In this document: in pieces, positions 9,401 to 21,400 of the stretch
Layout of the letters: every line of letters begins with the position of its first letter
How positions within the stretch are numbered: the stretch's first letter is position 1
Assembly: GCA_036365455.1 (NCBI GenBank)
Contig: JAWQUS010000030.1
Coordinates: 1,550,001 to 1,614,000, forward strand
Direction: 5' to 3'
DNA: 64,000 bases
DNA from: Macrosoma leucophasiata
Taxonomy: Eukaryota; Arthropoda; Insecta; Lepidoptera; Hedylidae
Made by a program: the position numbers and the translations under genes
Notes under the pieces: generated by a model
What the model was told of the DNA's origin: nothing
Seen by the model: the letters and a program-made list of their open reading frames with translations, nothing else
Databases searched by the model: none

Positions 9401-12400
9401 TTGTTTTTTTTTATTATATAGTACTTGGAGAAAAAAGTAGTATTTTCTAAATACTATCAAAATCAATGTCATGTGTTAATATGACACCAATCGATTTCCA
9501 ATTTAAAAAAAATCATCGGAACTTCTTTAAATTTATCGATTCTTTATCGATACATCGTTTTTTTTTTTTGCTAATATGGGATGCACTAGTAAGATACAGA
9601 TAGCATTAGTTTTGTTTTATCTACATAGGTACTATCCCAAGCGTCGGCTGTGTCGCCGCCATGTTGAACATAGTTGAAAATGATAAAATAGTTTGAATTA
9701 AATGTGGTTGTAACTCTAAAATATATTCTTGAATAAATTAATTGTATTTTTTTCGGATTCTTCTTTAATTTATCCATTGTTTGAGGACGTGTACGAACCA
9801 GAGCCGAGCTCGCAAAATCTCCTTTGGGTCAAAAGTTTCTTCTAATATTTTAATAATCTCTAAAGCCAGATTTTGTGTCAATATCCCTTTATGAGATGAA
9901 TTCTCTCAAATAATGTTTTTCTTTCAGGAGCTGGACTACGTCCGCGGACAGCACCATGCTGCACTCAATCAGCTGGAAGTGTCCGCGCAGGAGGCGAGCA
10001 GCCTTCGGGGCAAGTACGCTGACCTGCTCAACGACAACCAACGGTCAGTATTACTTGCTGTTAACACAGTATATCTACAACGCTGGCTTTCATCTGTGCA
10101 GAATTGAACAAATTATGTAAGGCGTGAGAAAGGACGATATTGGTGCAATGATTGGCCCATCATCATGTAGTGCCCCCCCCACTGGTGAGTAGCTATTGCA
10201 TATAGAAGTGCTTTTTTTGCCTAGTATAAAACCTGCGCTGCAATTTTTTTTTTACGCTTACACTCGCAGCTCCACATTGGGTATTAAATAAATCTGTGTA
10301 GTAGATGCCGTTGTACACATAAACACATACACAAACAATCAGACCCGAAACAAATATCTGTAGGCCTTACAAATTATCTCTTATACATTTTATTTTTAAA
10401 GAAAAGTGGAAAGAAAAATTTGACTTCAGGCGAGACTCGAACTCGCGACCTACTGGGAATCTAGTCCAGCCGCTTAACTAGCCTTGCCGTTGCCTAACTA
10501 GCATAGTTGGTAATAGATGGCGCTGCTGCTACCATAAAGCAATGCAATAGATGTGAAGGAAAGATTTGACAAATCGGACAGGGCTTCAGTAGCTCAATTG
10601 GAAGAGCGGCTGGACTAGATTCCCAGTAGGCGCGAGTTCGAGTTTCGCCTGAAGTCAAATTTTTCTTTCCATTTTTCTTTAAAAATAAAATATATTTCAC
10701 AAGCATGTGTTAATGCGAAATAATATAAAACAATTATCTCTTATACAGTTATCAGTTGTTCCGCTGCAGGGATCGAACCCGCGACCCTTCGAATCGAACG
10801 GTGGTTTCGCACCGCAGGATTAACCGGGTCGTCGAAATATAATTATTATATAATATATGTACAGGTCGGCTAGACCTGCCAAACATTCTGCCATTCTAAT
10901 TATTACGTGTACATGTCTATAGGCTGCAGTCATCACTTAACATCCATGCGAACTGCATGCTTGTTTGCCACCTTCGCAACATAAAAAAGAGATCATGTGT
11001 GCAGGCTGGAGCGCGAGGTGCGCGGGCTGCAGGGCGGCGGCGAGGGCGGCGACGCGCTGGTGCACGCGCTCCGGAACTACGACGCGCTCAAGGACGACCT
11101 CGACCGCTTCCAGAAGAGGTACAAAAATTTAATAATTTGACAGGTACGATGCCCAAAATTGTAATAATTTGATAGGTACGATGACCTAAAATGTAATAAT
11201 TTGTCAGGTACGATGACCAAAATTGTAATCATTTGACAGGTACGATGCCCAAAAATTTAATAATTTGACAGGTATGATGGCCAAAATTGTAATAATTTGA
11301 TAGGTACGATGACCTAAAATTTAATAATTTGACAGGTACGATGACCAAAATTGTAATAATTTGACAGGTACGATGACCGAAAATTTAATAATTTGACAGG
11401 TACGATGACCAAAATTGTAATAATTTGATAGGTACGATGACCGAAAATTTAATAATTTGACAGGTGCGATGATCAAAAATGTAATAATTTGACAGGTATG
11501 ATGACCTGATAGAGAACCACAACACGACGGTGGAGAAGCTGCGCATCGTGCAGGAGGAGAACAGCCGCCTCAAGACGCAGTGTCACGAGCTCACTCAGGA
11601 GAGGAATGCTGTTGTGAGTGCATTTTAATGGACCTTTGTAGATAATAATATAAAAACTTCAACAGAATATGAATATGTTTTTGCTTGTAGATCCGCGAGC
11701 GCAACGCTTTAAAGCAGCAAGTGGCGAGCGTGGTGCGGCAGTGGGAAGGCGGCGTGCGCGAGCGGGCCGACATCAAGCGCCTCACCGACGAGCGCAACGC
11801 CGCCATGGCCGAGTACACGCTCATCATGAGCGAGAGGTGAGTCGCCTGCTGCCCGATACTGCCGAACTGCCGCACTGGCGTCATGCGGCAGTGGGAGGGC
11901 GGGGTGCGCGAGCGGGCCGACATCAAGCGCCTCACCGACGAGCGCAACGCCGCCATGGCCGAGTACACGCTCATCATGAGCGAGAGGTGAGTCGCCTGCT
12001 GCCCGATACTGCCGAACTAGCACGTCCGCACTGCCGCACTGCCGCACTGCCGCACTGCCGCGCTGCCGCACTGGCGTCATGCGGCAGTAGGAGGGCGGCG
12101 TGCGCGAGCGGGCCGACATCAAGCGCCTCACCGACGAGCGCAACGCCCCCATGGCCGAGTACACGCTCATCATGAGCGAGAGGTGAGTCGCCTGCTGCCC
12201 GATACTGCCGAACTAGCACGCCCGCACTGCCGCACTGCCGCACTGCCGCGCTGCCGCACTGCCGCACTGCCGCGCTGCCGCACTGCCGCACTGGCGTCAT
12301 GCGGCAGTGGGAGGGCGGCCATTGATTGTCCTATCTCCTTCACTGTGTTTATGACATTGTTTTCTTAGAAATTATCAAGGTTGTAAGTTAACTAACTGAA

Positions 12401-15400
12401 CACCGATTTATTTCTTTTAAAAATATGTCTTATGAAGCTTAAATATTTTATTAGTTCTTGAGTTTTTACAATTTAATTGATAACTGAAATACCTTCATCA
12501 ATATGTAATTTCAAATATTAAAGTTATCTGTTTGACCAAACATATTGTTTATAATTAGCAAAAACGTATAAACGTTTGAGGAAAATAAATGCAGGGGTTG
12601 TTGTCGGCAGAGACACGGTGCACAAGGAGATGGAGAAGCTGTCGGACGACCTGCAGGCCGCCATGAAGCGGGTGGCGGCGCTCGAGGCCGCGCTGCAGGC
12701 CTCGCGCGACGAGCAGCGCGCCACCGCCCTGCAGGTACACAGGCCTCGAGGCCACGGCCGGTGTCGGCAGGGACACGGGGCACGAGGAGATGGAGAAGCT
12801 GTCGGACGACCTGCAGGCCGCCATGAAGCGGGTGGCGGCGCTCGAGGCCGCGCTGCAGGCCTCGCGCGACGAGCAGCGCGCCACCGCCCTGCAGGTACAC
12901 AGGCCTCGAGGCCACGGCCGGTGTCGGCAGGGACACGGGGCACGGGCAGATGGAGAAGCTGTCGGACGACCTGCAGGCCGCCATGAAGCGGGTGGCGGCG
13001 CTCGAGGCCGCGCTGCAGGCCTCGCGCGACGAGCAGCGCGCCACCGCCCTGCAGGTACACAGGCCTCGAGGCCACGGCCGGTGTCGGCAGGGACACGGGG
13101 CACGAGGAGATGAAGAAGCAGAAGAATTTACATTTTCTTAACGCCTACCGTGTTGTAATGACTTGTTATTACAGATTTTGTGTAGTGCCGAGCGACCCGA
13201 GTCTCGTTACGTTCGCGTCACGAGGACGCGACGCAATGATAACTTTACCGCTCAAACGATAAGGTACATTTTTCACATGCGCAGCAGGCCGAAACCGAAG
13301 TCGTTACGTATTCTATGATTATGATGTACAAGAAGATGGTCTTGGCGCGCCGCAGCCCTCGTGTGACCCGCCACCTCCTTGCGGATATTGGCTTAATATT
13401 TTTCCTTTATACATCACGTTCTCAATTTTAGGAGCTTACGAACAGATGTGATTGAATCCCACGTTTCCGTGCAGGCGGAGAGCCTCCGGCGGGAGATCGA
13501 GTCTGCGCTGGTGGACCGCGACCGCGCCATCAAGGAGTGCTCCGACCTCAAGACGCCGCAGAACGCCGCCACGCTCGCTAAAGCACGGTACCTACCTTTT
13601 ATACCATAACGGCGAAAACCGTGGGAGCCGGGGTTAAAAAAAAACCTCAATATCACCACTTGACTGATGACAAACTTGTCGATGAGGAATATTTGTGAGT
13701 GGGGACTGTAACTGTTAAAAACTCGTAAAACTACAGTTAGACCGATATTGGTACATTTTTTTTTTTTTTTTTTTTTTTTAATGTTATGGAAGTTGCAAAC
13801 AAGCATGCAGTTCACATTGATGTTAAGTGTGATGACTGCAGCCTATAGACACCCACACAAAGACCAAGGTCAAAAGGCAGATGCGTTGCCACTCCTGAGG
13901 CCTAAGGTGTTATGCCTCTGTGCCGGAAATTACAGGACCGTACATTACCACCTGACCGGAACACGATAGTGCTGAACACTACCATTTAGCGGCAATTATA
14001 TTAGGTAATGCGGTGGTGCCTACGCCCGCGAGCTCCGTCACTAGAGCTCCACCACCAGTACATATTTCTGGGGCACTGACAGATTTTATATTCTGCAATA
14101 TACCAAGTAATTTAGTTATCATTCAAGTGGACTGAACACGCCAAATCCTTTTTCGACTCCTAGAACTTTCTTAATACATACTAGTCAAACTGTACTATTT
14201 ATAATTGTAAGAAACTGTTTTGTACAGTTTTGTAAGATTCCAAAATCTTGATAGTAGAACTGTTGTACTTTTTAGACAAGACAAGGCAGCGTACCACCAT
14301 TTGGGACTGTCGAGCGGCGTCGGCACCGATGGTTTCCTCAACGGGCAACATTCAAACGATCCGTCTATGGATAAATTGCAAGGTAAACGATATATTTTAT
14401 TTTTAAAGAAAAATGGAAAGAAAAATTTGACTTCAGGCGAGACTCGAACTCGCGACCTACTGGGTATCTAGTCCAGCCGCTCTTCCAATTGAGCTACTGA
14501 AGCCCTGCCCGATTTGTCAAATCTTTCCTTCACATCTATGGCATTGCTTTATGGTAGCAGCAGCGCCATCTATTACCAACTATGCTAGTTAGGCAACCGA
14601 TATAATAGACTTTTCAGTTTATTGAATATCGTAAAGAAGTCGCTTTTACCCTTAATAATTGTTTTTATATTATTTCGCATTAACACATGCTTGTGAAATT
14701 ATTTTTAAAGAAAAATGGAAAGAAAAATTTGACTTCATCAAACGATATACTTTATTTTTGCATATCAATCAGTATCCTAATTTAATCCACTATAGTGCCA
14801 ATTGTATATTAGCAAAGTAAGACAAGTTTCAATATGTTCCGTGTTGAAGAAAGTCTTAGAACCACTGTGCTACTGTAAGTACCTATTGCCAATGTGAACC
14901 GTACTCTCGTTTGCGATAACATGACTTCAAACTAGGGTTGTTGAGGATTCCTCTTCCGCTTCCTCACAATGAGGAAGTTCCGCAATATTTTGGGTTCCTC
15001 AACCGTTTCCGCATCCTCATAATTAAAAACAAAAAATTCCTCTTCCGCTACCGCTTCCTCAAAATTTAAGAGGAATTTCATTGCGCATGCGCGTCTCGTG
15101 TCCATGGCAATGCACACACACGCCGCAGCGCGATGCCGCTTGCTAGTGTTTAATGTGATAAGGTTGAAATTGGCTTGCGGGGATTTATGCACACTGAAAC
15201 TACGTATTGTTTGTTTGCTCTGTTTATTCGTACTGAAGTTGCATCGAAATACATCACTCAATTTGTGGACTGTATAGATAGGTAAGTATAGGAACTCGCT
15301 CATAGCTCACGTATACAATGTAATAGGGGTGTAACTAGACATTTCCGCCCACCAAAGAACATAGTTCTTTAATCAATTATAGTTATACCTAAGTTACTTG

Positions 15401-18400
15401 GTAAACACTCCTTAAACAAAAAAAATAAACTAAGTTACATGTGTATATAAACTCAAATGTACTTATAGTGAAGTTAAGTTCTATAAATAACCAAATACAT
15501 GAAACTTACACACAAAAATAAACTTATTAATTTACTAAAACAGGAACTAAAACTCCTGACTCATGAATCGGTACTCAAATTTAAAATGTACATTATTTGG
15601 TAGTAGGTAAGAACTCTTATAGATAATACAAACAATAATAACAGGAATATTACCGCCCACCGAAGAGCCTCATGTTAAACAAAAAAATACAACCAAATGC
15701 ACAAAACTATAACGAAATAAATTCTATTTATCCTATAACGCTCAACTCATCTAACGTTCTATACTTCACTACTCAACTAGAACATTAACAATTATGTTGT
15801 ATAGGTAAGTATACATAATAAATTATTTTGTTATAAGACATGTTTTACTAACTGGACGCTTATATTCTCCATTTTTACATTTTATTGTTACAACTCGTGT
15901 AATGTTATCAGGACCTGGGTGTTTTTTAATAATTTTACCTAGGATCCACTTAGCTGGAGGAATGTTATCCTCTCTTAGTAACACTACATCTCCTATCTCT
16001 GGTTCTGAACAATTAGAATTCCACTTATATCGTAAATTAAGATTGATTAAATATTCTTTATACCATCTACTCCAAAAATCAATAACAATTTTTTGCGTTA
16101 GTCGCCATCTATCTAAACCGCTTATATTATATTTAGTATAATCATCATCAGCTATATTTATAAGTGGCTCGCCCACCAGAAAGTGACCTGGTGTCAAGGG
16201 GAGAGGGTCGTTTGGGTCATCACTTAACAAACTTATTGGCCGCGAATTTAAACATGCCTCAACTTGTGCTAGAACTGTCGCTAATTCTTCATAAGTAAGA
16301 GTTACATTAGCCACCACTTTTCTCAAATGTGTTTTTGTACTACGCACGCCTGCTTCCCACAACCCTCCGAAATTTGGTGCGTGTGGCGGTATGAAGTGCC
16401 ACGTAGTTCGTTCTAAAGTGAGCAATTCTGCAATCTCTTTAGGAAGAGCTGATTTGGCACTATCAAACATTTCACGTAGTTGTTTGTCTGCACCAACAAA
16501 ATTTGTGCCATTATCACTATATAGATCTTGACAATGACCTCTCCTCGAAGTGAATCGCTTAAACGCTGCGATAAATCCTTTAGAAGTTAAATCTGTAACC
16601 GGTTCTAAATGCACAGCCTTTGTTACCATGCACACAAATAAACATACATAGCCTTTATAAGATTTAGCTCCTCTGCCTGGTGAAAATCTAATATTCATTG
16701 GGCCACAATAATCTATACCAGTAGATTTAAAGGGTTTACTCGGTTTTAATCTCGCCTCAGGTAGCATACCCATTAATGGCGTATGTATCCTAGAATATCT
16801 ACGACAAACAACACACTCTCTAAAATATTTCTTAACTTGATCTTTAACTCTCAATATCCAATATTTTGATCTTAATAAATTCAACATTACTTGGGGACCT
16901 CCATGCAATGTTTTAAAATGAGCATCTTTAATTAAAAGTTTAGTAAAATGATTTTTAGCAGGCAAAATTATTGGATGTTTTGTATCATAACTCGCACTGG
17001 ATTGTTGTATACGACCACTCACTCTCAGAATTCCATTCACATCAATAAAAGGACAAAGAAAACGTAAATTACTCTTTTTAAAAACACATTTTTGATTTTT
17101 TAACTGTTTAATTTCATCTGAAAACGCGTTTTGTTGAACCTGTCTAATTATTGACAATAAAGTATCACTTAATTCATTTGTAGTTATGAATTTTGGTAAT
17201 TTTGGTCTCTCATTTTTAGGTAATTTAAAATGTAAAAATCTCCTACAATATGCAACTACTCTTAATAATTTTGATAGTGATGAATACTTCAACCATATAA
17301 ATTGTTCATCTAAATTAGATATAACTGTCAATGTTTTGATTTTCTCTTCTTCGTGTGTATCTATTATATCGCTCATATCAGATTTTTCAATTATTGATTC
17401 TGACAACCACTGTGGACCGTTCCACCATAGAGGATGATGTAAAAGATCTTTAGGTGATAAGCCTCTCGAGGCACAGTCTGCAGGATTTGTTTCTGTAGAA
17501 ACATGACCCCACTGTTCACAATCTAATATTGTAAGTATTGTAGAAACTCTATTACTAACAAAAGTAGTCCATCTACTCGAACCTCCTTTTATCCACGCTA
17601 AAACAATAGTAGAATCCGTCCACCCATACAAATTGTCTTTAGGTATCTCCAATATTTGTGAGACTTCAAAAATCAATGTTGCTGCCAATGCTGATGCGCT
17701 GAGCTCTAGTCTCGGGATAGAAATTTCTTTCTCTATTGGCGCAACCTTGGTTTTTGCGGTTACTAAATGGACATATACATTGTTTGATTCATCTACAACT
17801 CTTATATATACTGCCGCTGCAAATGCAGCTTTGGAAGCATCGGAAAACACGTGTAGCTCAATTTTACTACCTCGCGCTATGTTAAACCATCTCGGTATAT
17901 AAAGCTCTTTTAAATCTTTAAGTTCATTTTTGTAATTTAACCACTGTTTAAGTAACTCATCCTTTAAATAATCATCCCATTGAAGACCTGACTGCCACAA
18001 TTTCTGAATTAAAATCTTAGCTACAATTACTACAGGAGCAATCCAACCTAAAGGATCATATAATCTAGCTACCTCTGATAAAACTTCACGTTTAGTGAAT
18101 GACTCTTTAGATGGTGATAAGTTTAACACATACTCGAAATTATCAGTTTTTCCAATCCAACTCACACCAAGTACCTTAGTTGAACTATTTGTCTCAATAG
18201 ATGTTTGTTGATTAATATCTCTTTCATTACTTCTTATTTTACTCAAAAAGTTTTCACAATTGCTTTTCCACTTTTGAAGTACAAATCCACCCGCTTTCAT
18301 TAAATTATTAATTTCATGATATATTTGTAACGCTTCATTTACTGTATCACACCCTGACATTAAATCGTCCATATAAAAATCTTTCTTAGTAATTTCAGCT

Positions 18401-21400
18401 GCTAAGGGATACTTAGATTTTTCTAATTCAGCTAGTCTGTGCAATGCCTTAACTGCCAAATATGGAGCTGATGCAGTACCAAACGTTAATCGTAAAAGCT
18501 TGAAATGCCTTATGGGCTCAGCTGTATCAAATCTCCACACAATTCTTTGAAAATTGGTATCATCATTCGCTACTCTAACCATCCTATAAAATTTAGCAAT
18601 ATCAGCTACAATACATATTTTATGCATTCTCCATCGCATCATTATGTGTCTTAGATCTTGTTGTAATTTCGGTCCAACCAAAAGATCATCATTAAGTGAG
18701 ACACCGTTGTCTCCTTTGCTTGACGCATTGAAAACAATTCGAACCTTTGTGGTTTCCTTGTCTTCTCTCACTACCGCATGGTGAGGTAGATAAACAGCTG
18801 TAGGATTCTCTAACTCATTCTCATTTACTTCTACCATGTGATTCAGACTCAAATACTCATCAAACACTTTATTATATTCATCTCTCAACTGAGGTTCTCG
18901 TGACAATCTCCTCTCTAAACGCTCTAACCTCTTAACCGCTATTTCTCTTGTATGACCGTATTGACATTTTGGATCATTAGTTACAAAAGGCAATCTAACA
19001 ATAAATCTCCCATCCTCATCTCTCACTGTAGTAGACTCAAATAATTTCTCACATACTATCTCACTCTTACTCATCTTCTTTCGTATCAAATTAGGTTCAT
19101 CTTCCATCTCCCAAAATTTTGTAAGTAAATTATCCTCTTCTAAATGAACATGTAAACTAGTAATATTATTCTTCGACGACAATGTATTAGGTATTTCCGA
19201 AATTTTGCCTGAAATTATCCACCCGAAAACTGTATTTTGTGCTATCAAACTACCTTGAGATTGTTTCATAAAACCATCAAGCAAAATATCACTATAAATC
19301 TCAGCACCTAAAAGAATGTCGATTTTACCAGGTATTGTGAATGTCGGATCTGCTAAAGGCAATTTACTAATCTCTACCCATTTATGTGAGCCTAGATTGG
19401 TTGTTGGAAGCAGTGACGTAAGTGAATGTAATACATAAGCATTAACTTGGATTGACTTTTCTGGATTATGGCATGATTCCAACTGCATTGAAACCATGTA
19501 TTTGATACTCGTGCGACCATCCCCCAGCCCTGACACCCAACCACTTACCGGTTTGCGTGTGAGTCCAAGTAACTGCACTGTTGCCTCTGTCACAAACGAA
19601 GCTTGTGACCCCTGATCTAATAAAGCTCTTATAACTAATTTACAACCGTTTGAATGAAATACCTTAACTCTAGCCGTGGCCAACAGGACTCGCATAGGTT
19701 GTAACTCCCTCCTAGTAAAAGTAGTAGTAATATGTGTGTCACCTCGTGATGTATTAGGGTTCTCGTGTAGCTCACTAGACGATGACATCACCTCTCTCGC
19801 TGGTTTGTGCTCGTGGTACCTCTCTCTCTCGAAGTGAAGTAAGGTATGGTGCCGTCTTCCACATTTTCTACAACTCGACGATTGACGACATTTCATCACA
19901 GAATGAGTAGGGGATAGACAGTTGAAACACAATCTACTTGTTTGTACGAAGTCTTGTCTCTCCTTAGGTGTCATAACTCCGAAACGTTTGCATTGGTTAA
20001 CATAGTGATTTTCTTGACACATTGCGCAGCTAACCTCCTTGAACTTAGGTTTATCCTCTATAGCTGCATGAAAAGTTTTCGTTCTCGCTGACTGTACTTG
20101 AACTGAACGTATCGCATTTGAATCAATCATTTCTAATGCCCTGAATCTGCCCTCCAAATAATCTTTCAGTTGTGTCCAAGTAGGTAATTCATCACTCATG
20201 GTGTTAAGTTGCTGTTCCCACTGTTTCAAGGTCTCATTATCTAATTTCGAAACTGTAAAATATACAATAATTGCATCCCACGAATCAGTTTGTATACCCA
20301 TACTCTTCAAGGACTTCAAACTCGTAGCTGTAGTGTCCAATAAATGTCTAATAGAATTCGCCGACTCACTGGTTATTTTCTTCAGTGAAAATAAGTTCTT
20401 AAATACATAATTACAGTTGTATCTCTTGTTATTGTACCTTCTAATCAACTGCATCCATGCTTCTTCGTAGTTAGATTCCGTAGTTGAAAAATTGCGTAAT
20501 AAATTCAAAGCTTCTCCCGTTAAGTTACTTTTCAGATAATGCAATTTTTGAACAGAGGTTATGGTTTTATTGTCGTTAATTAATGACGAAAACATATCGT
20601 AAAACGTTTGCCATTCTTCATATTTGCCGCCAAATGTAGGTAATGTTATTCGCGGTAACCTAACATCGCTGGAACTATTATTCTTGCAAATGGATGCCGT
20701 AGGTATGGATGAATTGGATGATTGACCACATGGTTCCACTGAAATCTGTTGCAAAACTTCTCGTATGCTTGTTTTGTATTGAATATAAAACTCCTCAAAA
20801 TTCTCATAACAACACTGTAAAATATGCCTCCTTTCTATCTCTCGAAATCTTGATAATCGCCTTGTGTGTTTCCCGAAAATCCTTAAATTGTGTATCGAGG
20901 ACCTCTAATCTCGTTTCTAAATATGATATTTTAAGTCTATCTTTAGGCGTTTTTCTAAAATTTCGCTCTGATTTTTTCAAATTCTCCATGCTTTCTTCTT
21001 GCGTTGAAAGAAGTGCCTCCATTGTTATGTATCGTATGAACTCTCGTACACGTTATAAATCCCACGCCGCACAATAATAACTCGCGTAGCTATTAAGTAA
21101 TTGTATTTCTCTTTTAAATAAACCACAAAATGTCTCAGATATGTGTTTAAACTCACAACTCGACTCGTAATTGATATTTTGTAGTAATATTGTTCAAAGT
21201 CACTCCACAATGTTTATTACTCAATAGTTTTCTGTTTTTATTCACTCTTATGCACTGTATTATGTAATAACTCGTAAATATCTCGTAAATAAACCAAATA
21301 ACATTAATCCGATCGCCGGTCGTCGTATTTTTTCTCAAGAATGCGTTTGAATGAAATTCTCTTTTTTTGTTCTCGTGACGCCGGTGGCGCTCGGAAGGCG

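Noticed and set aside
12576..13141. Long minus- and plus-strand frames over the 160-bp repeat
   Set aside because: Shadow frames of the duplicated exon 7; they do not fit splice sites.
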